Source: Herminiimonas sp. KBW02
GTDB lineage: Bacteria; Pseudomonadota; Gammaproteobacteria; Burkholderiales; Burkholderiaceae_D
Direction: 5' to 3'
Assembly (NCBI RefSeq): GCF_003852535.1
Contig: NZ_QAJP01000004.1
Span: forward strand, 668,719-732,718
Length of the DNA stretch: 64,000 nucleotides
Part shown: positions 10,132-17,706 of the stretch, piece by piece
Position numbering within the stretch: the stretch's first letter is position 1
How the letters are laid out: each line of letters begins with the position of its first letter
The notes under the pieces: generated by a model
What the model saw: only the letters and a program-made list of their open reading frames with translations
What the model was told of the DNA's origin: nothing
Database searches by the model: none
Program-made: the position numbers and the translations under genes

Positions 10132-10872
10132 ATGTCACAATTCAAAACCCTGCTGGCTCTTGGTTGCGTTGCCGCTAGTGCGACTGCATTTGCTCAGGCG
10201 CCGGTACAAACGACAGGCACCCTGGTCATCGTTCCTGCTTACGGCGAAGTCAAACATGCGAATGACGAAGCGCGCCTGACGTTGATGGTGGAAGAGCAGG
10301 ATAAGGACAAAGCTGCGGCTGCTTCGCGCGTAAATCAAAAAATGAAGCAGGGTACCGAGATCGTCCGTAAAGCCGATCCGCAGGCCGTGTTGAGCACACG
10401 TGGCTATTACACCTATGCGGTTTATCCAGAAGACCAGCCGCGCCAGTCCAATAAAGCGCGCCAGCCTACCGCATGGCGCGTCGGCCAGTATCTGGAAGTG
10501 AAAACTACCAACCTGAACGCTTTGCCTAAGACGGTCTCGGCAGCCCAGGGCGTGCTGGCCCTGAATGGCCTGCAATTCGGCCTGACCGATGCGACGGCGA
10601 AGAAACTCGATGCAGAACGTATCGACGCCACTTATAAAAACCTGACTGAACGTACTGCCGCGATTGCACGTGCGATGGGGCGCAATCCGGCTGATGCCGT
10701 GATGGATACCGTGGACTTTGAAGGTTCCGGCAACTACGCAGAAATGGCGGCTGCGCCCAAGATGATGCGTGCCTCGATGGCGGCGGATGCGGCGCCGGTG
10801 GAAGAGCCTAGCTTTGAACCTGGTGAAACAACGCTGAATATGCGCGTGGTAGGCAAGGTCAAGTTCCGTTAA
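10132..10872 (+). CDS. SIMPL-domain (DUF541) periplasmic protein
   Basis: 246 residues from MSQFKTLLALG, with a signal peptide cleaved near ATAFAQA. The rest matches the SIMPL/DUF541 fold, whose members are secreted or periplasmic with poorly known roles, some linked to oxidative stress. ACGGAG lies 7 bases before ATG 10132; a longer frame from 10057 would put the signal peptide internally. It has its own transcription unit between the ilvC terminator and a hairpin at 10931. Confidence 0.85.
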   Translation: MSQFKTLLALGCVAASATAFAQAPVQTTGTLVIVPAYGEVKHANDEARLTLMVEEQDKDKAAAASRVNQKMKQGTEIVRKADPQAVLSTRGYYTYAVYPEDQPRQSNKARQPTAWRVGQYLEVKTTNLNALPKTVSAAQGVLALNGLQFGLTDATAKKLDAERIDATYKNLTERTAAIARAMGRNPADAVMDTVDFEGSGNYAEMAAAPKMMRASMAADAAPVEEPSFEPGETTLNMRVVGKVKFR

Positions 10873-10930
10873 GAGCGGCCGCGATATCGTCGCGGCTGCT
10901 TGATATCGCATCGCAGCATAAAATCCAAGG

Positions 10931-10966
10931 ATGGCCGCTACCCCGGTAGTGGCCATTGTCGTTTTT
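10931..10966 (+). terminator. Probable terminator after the SIMPL gene
   Basis: Near-perfect hairpin (ATGGCCGCTACC with GGTAGTGGCCAT, tight loop) followed after four bases by GTTTTT. A second GC-rich hairpin at 10874-10902 lies just after the stop but has no T run. Confidence 0.65.
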
Positions 10967-11100
10967 AACGCATTTTCATCCCTGTTGCAGGGCAAGAATT
11001 ATGCGATGTTTATAGCTGCCAGCCGCCGGTTACATTGCCCGTCTGATACACTACGCCTCCTGATCCTCCATCCATAGCGCTAGCTGAAAACAGGATAAGC

Positions 11101-11988
11101 ATGTCAAGTTTCAATCGTCGAAAAGCGAAAAATAGCAAAGTCCCTTTTACCAAGCCACGTCCACTGGGCCGACTTGCACGTAGCAATCAAATTTTGCCAT
11201 CCGAGACGGAGGAGGTTGTTATGCCGCGTCCCACTTTGCGCCGCCGTGGTATTTACCTGTTGCCGAATGCATTCACTACCGCCGGACTGTTTTGCGGCTT
11301 TTATGCAATCGTGATGGCAATGGGACAAAAGTTCGACTACGCTGCAATTGCGATTTTCGCCGCGATGGTGCTGGATGCGATTGATGGTCGTGTCGCGCGT
11401 CTGACGAATACCCAAAGCGAGTTTGGTGCGCAGTACGATAGTCTGGCCGATATGGTTTCCTTCGGCGCAGCACCCGCGTTGGTGGTGTATGTCTGGGCAC
11501 TGCAGGATATGGGCAAACTTGGCTGGCTCGCCGCTTTTGTTTACTGCGCGGGCGGTGCTTTGCGCCTGGCACGTTTCAATACGAATATTGCCGTGGTCGA
11601 TAAACGTTACTTCCAGGGCTTGCCTAGCCCGGCCGCAGCGGCACTGGTCGCTGGTTTTATCTGGCTGATGCAAGACCTGGGTTTTGTCGGTCCTGACCTG
11701 AGCTGGATCGCGTGGGGTATTACCCTGTACGCCGGTCTGACCATGGTGACTAACGTCCCGTTCTATAGCTTCAAGGACATCAACTTCCGCAAGTCGGTAC
11801 CGTTTATCGGGATTTTCCTGATCGTGCTGGCTTTCGTGGTGGTATCCAGCGATCCGCCTAAAGTTTTGTTTGGTTTGTTTGTTCTGTATGGCTTGTCTGG
11901 CTACTGTGTTTATTTCTGGCGTCTGGCCAAAGGCAAGCCGGTCAGCAGCATCGTGCAGACCGAACTGGAACCACACGACGATCATTAA
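11101..11988 (+). CDS. pssA: CDP-diacylglycerol-serine O-phosphatidyltransferase
   Basis: 295-residue inner-membrane enzyme that makes phosphatidylserine, the precursor of phosphatidylethanolamine. The CDP-alcohol phosphotransferase motif is complete: LDAIDGRVAR, then EFGAQYDSLAD with its two further aspartates. Several hydrophobic spans follow. The first ~40 residues are basic and poorly conserved. AGGA lies 6 bases before ATG 11101; a second in-frame ATG at 11221 (MPRPTLRRRG), after GGAGG, is a serious alternative start. It precedes leuA by 78 bases. Confidence 0.93.
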   Translation: MSSFNRRKAKNSKVPFTKPRPLGRLARSNQILPSETEEVVMPRPTLRRRGIYLLPNAFTTAGLFCGFYAIVMAMGQKFDYAAIAIFAAMVLDAIDGRVARLTNTQSEFGAQYDSLADMVSFGAAPALVVYVWALQDMGKLGWLAAFVYCAGGALRLARFNTNIAVVDKRYFQGLPSPAAAALVAGFIWLMQDLGFVGPDLSWIAWGITLYAGLTMVTNVPFYSFKDINFRKSVPFIGIFLIVLAFVVVSSDPPKVLFGLFVLYGLSGYCVYFWRLAKGKPVSSIVQTELEPHDDH

Positions 11989-12066
11989 TCTGATTTTTAC
12001 AATAACACTTACACGAATAGCTTTTACCAGAAGCATTTCCCAAGGCGCATTTCCCAAGGACTCAAC

Positions 12067-13608
12067 ATGTCATCCAACAAACTCATCATATTTGACACCA
12101 CCCTGCGTGATGGTGAGCAATCTCCCGGCGCTTCGATGACGAAGGATGAAAAAATCCGTATCGCACGACAACTGGAACGTTTGAAGGTAGACATTATCGA
12201 AGCTGGTTTCGCTGCTGCGTCGCAGGGCGATTTTGAATCCATCCATGCGATCTCCGGCATCATCAAGGATGCGACGGTGTGTTCGCTGTCGCGCGCGAAT
12301 GACAAGGATATTGCACGTGCTGCCGAAGCGTTGGCGCCAGCCGAAAGAAAGCGTATCCATACCTTCCTCGCGACGTCTCCGTTGCACATGGAGAAGAAGT
12401 TGCGCATGACGCCGGATCAGGTATTTGAACAAGCGAAGATGGCGGTGCGTTATGCGCGCAATTTCACTGACGACATCGAGTTTAGCCCGGAAGATGGCAG
12501 CCGTTCAGATATCGATTTCCTGTGCCGCGTAATTGAGGCAGTCATCAAGGAAGGTGCGACCACCATCAATTTCGCAGATACCGTCGGTTACGGCGTGCCT
12601 GGTCTGTACGGCAATATGCTGAAGACCTTGCGTGAACGCATCCCGAATTCGGATAAGGCAGTCTGGTCCGTGCATTGCCATAACGATCTCGGTATGGCGG
12701 TGGCGAACTCGCTGGCTGGCGTGATGATCGGTGGTGCGCGTCAGGTGGAATGTACGATTAATGGCCTGGGCGAGCGTGCGGGTAATACCGCACTGGAAGA
12801 AATCGTCATGGCGGTGCGTACCCGCAAGGATCACTTCAATCTGGAAGTCGGCATCGATACCACTCAAATCGTGCCGACCTCCAAGCTGGTGTCGCAGATT
12901 ACCGGTTTCGCCGTACAGCCGAATAAATCCGTGGTCGGTGCAAATGCATTTGCGCATGCATCCGGCATCCATCAGGATGGCGTGTTGAAGGCGCGTGACA
13001 CCTATGAAATCATGCGGGCGGAAGACGTGGGCTGGAGCACCAACAAGATTGTGTTGGGCAAATTGTCCGGTCGCAACGCATTCAAGCAGCGTCTGGAAGA
13101 GCTGGGCATCACACTTGATTCCGGCGCAGAGATGGACGCTGCGTTTGTACGCTTCAAGGAATTGGCGGATCGTAAGTCCGATATTTTTGATGAAGACATC
13201 ATGGCCCTGGTATCCGATGAACAGCAATCACACGAGAAGGAATACTACAGCTTTGTCTCCTTGTCGCAGCAATCGTCGACTGGTTCTAAACCGGCAGCGA
13301 ATGTCGTCTTTGCTATAAATGGCAAGGAAGAAAGCTGCAAAGGCGAGGGTAATGGCCCGGTTGACGCTATCGTCAATGCGATTGAGTCCAAGGTTGAGAG
13401 CGGTGCTGAGTTGTTGCTGTTTTCGGTGAATGCCATCACTACCGGTACCGAGTCGCAAGGCGAGGTAACCATGCGTCTGTCCAAGGCAGGTCGTATCGTC
13501 AATGGCGTTGGTGCGGATCTCGATATCGTTGTCGCTTCAGCCAAAGCCTATATTTCTGCATTGAACAAATTGCATTCGAAGATAGAGAAGCTGAATCCGC
13601 AATTGTAG
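12067..13608 (+). CDS. leuA: 2-isopropylmalate synthase
   Basis: 513 residues. It condenses 2-oxoisovalerate with acetyl-CoA in the first step specific to leucine. The HMGL-like catalytic domain opens with [12 protein letters not shown]; the metal ligands fit HCHNDLG and the Gly-rich HASGIHQDG. The C-terminal third is the LeuA regulatory domain that carries leucine inhibition. AAGGA precedes ATG. Closely follows pssA and ilvIHC, consistent with shared branched-chain amino-acid supply. A strong terminator follows. Confidence 0.97.
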   Translation: MSSNKLIIFDTTLRDGEQSPGASMTKDEKIRIARQLERLKVDIIEAGFAAASQGDFESIHAISGIIKDATVCSLSRANDKDIARAAEALAPAERKRIHTFLATSPLHMEKKLRMTPDQVFEQAKMAVRYARNFTDDIEFSPEDGSRSDIDFLCRVIEAVIKEGATTINFADTVGYGVPGLYGNMLKTLRERIPNSDKAVWSVHCHNDLGMAVANSLAGVMIGGARQVECTINGLGERAGNTALEEIVMAVRTRKDHFNLEVGIDTTQIVPTSKLVSQITGFAVQPNKSVVGANAFAHASGIHQDGVLKARDTYEIMRAEDVGWSTNKIVLGKLSGRNAFKQRLEELGITLDSGAEMDAAFVRFKELADRKSDIFDEDIMALVSDEQQSHEKEYYSFVSLSQQSSTGSKPAANVVFAINGKEESCKGEGNGPVDAIVNAIESKVESGAELLLFSVNAITTGTESQGEVTMRLSKAGRIVNGVGADLDIVVASAKAYISALNKLHSKIEKLNPQL

Positions 13609-13630
13609 TGTGCGCGGGTAGTTGATCATG

Positions 13631-13664
13631 AAAAAGGCCTTGCTTGATAGCAAGGCCTTTTTGT
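13631..13664 (+). terminator. Rho-independent terminator of leuA
   Basis: Stem AAAAAGGCCTTGCT with its exact complement around TGAT, ending in TTTTT. Confidence 0.92.
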
Positions 13665-13789
13665 TTGCAGCTGTGCAAAAATGATTTGTCGTCTGGGTGC
13701 GGCAGCGCACAGAGAGATGTATCGCGTCAATTTAAAATCGCAGCTCCTATACATCGCTTGATCACACTTGTTGTGCAAGGGGAGGCTGT

Positions 13790-14026
13790 ATGGAGCATGC
13801 AGATAATCCGCATATCTTCCGACTTTTCCTGACCGCTTTGAGTCTGGTGGTTTTTACCATTGCTGCTGCAATAGCGATCGTTGCCTGGATCTCTGCGGTA
13901 CCGGAAGCATACGCTGTTGATCTGGGACAGGCGCAGACATTGACTCCATATATGGTGTGGCACCAGTCCTGGCACTACAGCGCATCCTTATATGATCCGC
14001 TGACACTGGCCTACTGCCCAAAATAA
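13790..14026 (+). CDS. Small hypothetical membrane protein (78 aa)
   Basis: Unrecognised. One strong hydrophobic helix spans residues 12-36 (FLTALSLVVFTIAAAIAIVAW), followed by a short polar tail rich in aromatic residues and ending in YCPK. AGGGGAGG lies 5 bases before ATG, a good ribosome site, which is the main reason to call it real. It ends one base before the 3' end of the convergent MHYT-GGDEF-EAL gene. A secreted or membrane-anchored microprotein is possible. Confidence 0.6.
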   Translation: MEHADNPHIFRLFLTALSLVVFTIAAAIAIVAWISAVPEAYAVDLGQAQTLTPYMVWHQSWHYSASLYDPLTLAYCPK

Positions 14027-14027
14027 A

Positions 14028-16157
14028 TCAATGCTGGATCTGCAGGCCGGTGCTGCCCATGTTGTCTGGCGCATGCAGATTTAACTGCATGGCCTTCAGC
14101 GCATCAATAGCTGCAATGAATTGTTCGGACGCCATCGGGTGGCCCATAAAATAGCCTTGCAGCGTATCGCAACCCAGGGTCGTAAGAAATTCCTGCTGCT
14201 TCTCGGTTTCTACGCCTTCCGCCACGATACGCAAATTCAGCGAACGGCCCAGCGCCACAATGGCGGAGACGATAGACGCATCATCCGTACCCTGCGCCAG
14301 ATCACGTATAAAGCCGCGATCTATCTTCAGTTCAGTCGCAGGCAGGCGCTTCAGGTAGAGCAGGCTGGAATAACCAGTGCCGAAATCGTCTATCGAAATT
14401 TCCACGCCGAGGTTGACCAATTGTTCAAGGATGGTCAGGCTGGCTTCGACATTGTGCATCGCGGTGGATTCGGTGACTTCCAGCATCAGCGATGTTGCGG
14501 GCAAGTTGTTGCGCTCCAGCGTTTCTTTGACCATCTCAACCAGATTGTCATTGCTGAACTGGACGGATGACAGATTGACCGCCATCTTCCATTCCTGGTA
14601 ACCCTCGTCATACCATTTACGCATTTGTCGGCACGCTTCATCCAGCACCCATTCACCGATAGGGACGATCAGGCCGGTTTTTTCCGCCAGGCCGATGAAG
14701 TCAGCAGGTGCAATGATGCCGCGCACAGGATGTTGCCAGCGCAGCAGTGCTTCGGCACCGACGACGACGCCATCGGTGGTATTGAACTTGGGCTGATAGT
14801 GCAGACGGAATTCCTTGCGCTCCAGTGCCGTGCGCAAATCCTGTATCACCTGCAACTGATTGTGCGCATTGATATTCATCGATGATTCGAAGAAGTGATA
14901 GCCGTTACGTCCGGTACTCTTGGTGTGGTACATCGCTGCATCGGCGTGCACCAGCAAATCATGACGGGTCTTGCCGTCTTCCGGATACACCGCAATACCG
15001 ATACTGGCCGAGATGCCAAGATTGTATTGCGCGATAGCGAAAGGCAGGCTTAGCGTGGTACAGAGTTTGTCCGCGACTGAGGCAGCATCTTCCGGCTCCT
15101 TGACTTCGATCAGCATGACGAATTCATCGCCGCCCAGACGGGCGGCAGTATCCTGCGCGCGGATGTTGTCGCGTATGCGTTGCGCCACATCGATCAACAA
15201 CAAGTCGCCGATATGATGGCCGAGCGAGTCATTGATGGCCTTGAAACCATCGAGGTCGATAAACATCAGGGCAAAGCGACCTTGCTCGCGCACTGCCTTG
15301 TGCACCATTTGATCCAGGCGGTCTTCCAGTAAGGTGCGATTAGGTAATTTGGTCAGGTTGTCCTGCAATGCCTGCTTGGTCAATTCCTGGTTGGCAAGAG
15401 CCAGTGAACGCACCAGTTTGCCGGTCTGCGAATCGAGGCGGGCATCGAGTACGGAGGTCAGCAGTGCGATCGCCAGCACGGCGAGGGTGGTGACGATGAC
15501 GACGATAGCCAGCCAACCGGGGCTGACGCCTGCGATCGCGGCACTGCAGATACTACCGAGCGGAAAACTAGCTGCGGCCATACCGGTGTAGTGCATGCCG
15601 ATGATTGCTACACCCATCACAATGGCCGCCATTGCACGTAAGCGGCCGACATTTGGGGTGTTACGACGCAGGCGGAAAGCAATCCACAATGCAGCACCTG
15701 ACGCACTGATCGCGATCAGGATCGATAGTGTAAATAGCCACGGATCATATTCAATGCCCGGTGTCATACGCATTGCTGCCATCCCGGTGTAATGCATGGC
15801 GGCGATGGCTACGCCCATCAATACGGCGCTGCTCAGCAATTTCGGGAATGGTAGTTCGGGTTGGCTGATGCGCCATAAGGCAAAACCGGAAGCGATTATT
15901 GCAATTAATAATGAGAGGATCGTAATGCCCAGATCGTAGCCGAGTGCGATCGGCAGGTTGAAGGACAACATGCCGATGAAGTGCATGGACCAGATGCCTA
16001 TACCCATCGCTATTGCGCCGCCGACCAGCCATAAGGCGGCCCCCTTGTCGCTGGCGGAGTTGATCCTGCCAGCCATGTCCAGCGCCGTGTAAGAGGCGAG
16101 AATGGCGACCAGTAATGAGATCAATACCAGTAGCGAGTCGTAGTGTGCGGTCAGCAT
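14028..16157 (-). CDS. MHYT-GGDEF-EAL cyclic-di-GMP signalling protein
   Basis: 709 residues. The N-terminal ~250 residues form the seven-helix MHYT membrane sensor, with three M-H-(Y/F)-x-G-M motifs (SMHFIGM, AMHYTGM, GMHYTGM), thought to bind copper and sense O2, CO or NO. The GGDEF domain keeps RLGGDEF (about 340). The EAL domain keeps AEALLRWQHP (about 468), NLSSVQF, DDFGTGYSS and AEGVET, so phosphodiesterase activity is plausible. Both catalytic domains look intact, so the net activity cannot be told from sequence. Confidence 0.92.
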   Translation of the reverse strand: MLTAHYDSLLVLISLLVAILASYTALDMAGRINSASDKGAALWLVGGAIAMGIGIWSMHFIGMLSFNLPIALGYDLGITILSLLIAIIASGFALWRISQPELPFPKLLSSAVLMGVAIAAMHYTGMAAMRMTPGIEYDPWLFTLSILIAISASGAALWIAFRLRRNTPNVGRLRAMAAIVMGVAIIGMHYTGMAAASFPLGSICSAAIAGVSPGWLAIVVIVTTLAVLAIALLTSVLDARLDSQTGKLVRSLALANQELTKQALQDNLTKLPNRTLLEDRLDQMVHKAVREQGRFALMFIDLDGFKAINDSLGHHIGDLLLIDVAQRIRDNIRAQDTAARLGGDEFVMLIEVKEPEDAASVADKLCTTLSLPFAIAQYNLGISASIGIAVYPEDGKTRHDLLVHADAAMYHTKSTGRNGYHFFESSMNINAHNQLQVIQDLRTALERKEFRLHYQPKFNTTDGVVVGAEALLRWQHPVRGIIAPADFIGLAEKTGLIVPIGEWVLDEACRQMRKWYDEGYQEWKMAVNLSSVQFSNDNLVEMVKETLERNNLPATSLMLEVTESTAMHNVEASLTILEQLVNLGVEISIDDFGTGYSSLLYLKRLPATELKIDRGFIRDLAQGTDDASIVSAIVALGRSLNLRIVAEGVETEKQQEFLTTLGCDTLQGYFMGHPMASEQFIAAIDALKAMQLNLHAPDNMGSTGLQIQH

Positions 16158-16748
16158 AGAAAGGCTTTATTCATTTAAAAAGGCAAACTGGTTTGATACG
16201 AAATTCGCAAGCTTCCTTGGTATTTCTTTCAGCGCGACTCTTGGCAGAAAAGCGCAGACGCTTTCTGTCTTTTATGCTCGTTTGGCTAAATGAAGATTGG
16301 CTTGATATTTCAACAACTTCTGCGGTGTTGAGGCAGCAAGAATGAAGTGGAATGGCGCGGATACTACGATTCCAATCGATGGCTCAGTATGCCTAACGCA
16401 GCGGACATTGTACCTTGCCTGTCAGAAATGTGGATTTAGCAGCAATAAGCGCCTATTTTGCCTTGAATTGCGCATCTGAATATATAACTAATGTGAAATC
16501 GAGACTTCATAGTTATATGTGCGTTGCCGAACAGAGTTGTGCGCGACATTGCTTCATATTGATTTTTACTGCCATCCCATACTGATAGTTATCGATCGGT
16601 ATCTTCCACCAAAGAAAACGCGCTCAAAAAATTTTCACGCATGCTCGGATCGGTAGTGGCGATTCGCGGTCGAAGTTATACGTGACAGAATTCTCTACGG
16701 CACTCAGAGGAAAAACATGAGGGTCGGATTTGATGTTTTCTGAAAGGA
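16158..16748. promoter_or_regulatory. Divergent intergenic region with a long dyad and a mini-ORF
   Basis: 591 bases without a standard gene, between the MHYT protein and the DUF2383 gene. It is AT-richer than its neighbours. A dyad at 16482-16518 pairs ATATAACTA with TAGTTATAT and has a second short complement TGAA/TTCA inside. Near the plus-strand gene an eight-codon frame MRVGFDVF (16717-16743) follows AGAGGAAAAAC, a good ribosome site. I saw no clear sigma-70 promoter. Confidence 0.45.
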
Positions 16749-17207
16749 ATGATGATGAGAGAGGACGTGCTGGCGACCCTCAATGAATTAATTGAGGCAT
16801 GCAGAGATGGTGAAGCAGGTTTCAAGAGCTGCGCCGAAGATATACATGATGGTCAATTGAAGCAACCTTTCCTGAGCCTCGCGCATGGTTGTAATGATGC
16901 GGCTCAGGAGTTAAGTGTCTTGCTGGTTTCACGCGGTGGTAATCCCGAACGGAGTCAACGTACGGCTGGTGGCTTGCACCGCCGCTGGATAGATATCAAG
17001 TCATCGCTAATGGGTAAAGACGATGATGCAATCATGAAGGAATGCGAACGCGGTGAAGATCTGGCGCTGAAAAGTTATCGTCGTGCGCTGGAGCAGGATT
17101 TGCCGCTGGATGTAAGAGCCGTGGTGGAGCGTCAGTACCAGGGTGTGATCCAACAACATGAGCTCATGAAAAATTTGCGTGATCGAGCTCATTTGTCCAT
17201 GAATTGA
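16749..17207 (+). CDS. DUF2383 / PA2169-family four-helix-bundle protein
   Basis: 152 residues, all-helical, ferritin-like four-helix-bundle family whose Pseudomonas member is PA2169. Recognisable by LNELIEACRDGEAGFKSCAED and later QHELMKNLRDRA. Three ATG codons in a row (16749, 16752, 16755) follow AAAGGA; the third has the best spacing. Function unknown; family members are often stress- or stationary-phase induced. It lies 83 bases before a DUF883 gene that is of similar stress-associated type. Confidence 0.85.
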   Translation: MMMREDVLATLNELIEACRDGEAGFKSCAEDIHDGQLKQPFLSLAHGCNDAAQELSVLLVSRGGNPERSQRTAGGLHRRWIDIKSSLMGKDDDAIMKECERGEDLALKSYRRALEQDLPLDVRAVVERQYQGVIQQHELMKNLRDRAHLSMN

Positions 17208-17290
17208 TAGCCCGCCCCTGATGCTTTGAACAGGGCGTTTTTTCGTACCGCTGCCAGGCGGAACATTGATGCACCTTTTAGGAGAAAACG

Positions 17291-17593
17291 ATGATGGAAT
17301 CCAAAGTAGATGATATTTCGAAAGATCTGCAAGCCTTGTCCAAGGATACGAAAGAGTTGGCACGTGAAGCCAAATCGCAGGCGGTAGAGAAAACCGGTGA
17401 GCTGAGTAAGAAATATGTAGAGTTCATGGACTCTGCTATTGCCGCCGCCAAAGAAATCCCGACCGTTGCAGTAAAAAAAACCAAGGAAGTTGCGTCGACC
17501 ACAGATGACTATGTCACGCATAACCCATGGCGCGCAGTTACCATTTCCGCGGGGCTTGGTCTGGTGCTGGGATTTTTGTTTTCGCGCAAATAA
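17291..17593 (+). CDS. DUF883 / ElaB-YqjD-family membrane-anchored protein
   Basis: 100 residues. A charged helical N-terminal part (KDLQALSKDTKELAREAKSQ) is followed by the conserved NPWRAV motif and a C-terminal hydrophobic tail ending FLFSRK. E. coli ElaB and YqjD are tail-anchored inner-membrane proteins that bind ribosomes in stationary phase and are RpoS dependent; rpoS is 9 kb downstream here. AGGAG lies 6 bases before ATG ATG. Two hairpins follow the stop. Confidence 0.88.
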   Translation: MMESKVDDISKDLQALSKDTKELAREAKSQAVEKTGELSKKYVEFMDSAIAAAKEIPTVAVKKTKEVASTTDDYVTHNPWRAVTISAGLGLVLGFLFSRK

Positions 17594-17652
17594 GTCAGGC
17601 TTATGCCTTAGCGCGTATGTTCGCTCCGACCGAGGTCGGATAAATTCATCAG

Positions 17653-17683
17653 CCAGTCAGGTTCACGCCTGACTGGTTTTTTT
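17653..17683 (+). terminator. Rho-independent terminator after the DUF883 gene
   Basis: Stem CCAGTCAGG/CCTGACTGG with loop TTCACG and seven T. A smaller dyad, TCCGACC-GA-GGTCGGA at 17625-17640, precedes it. Confidence 0.9.
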
Positions 17684-17706
17684 ACGAACTTAGGTTGCCT
17701 GCGAAT

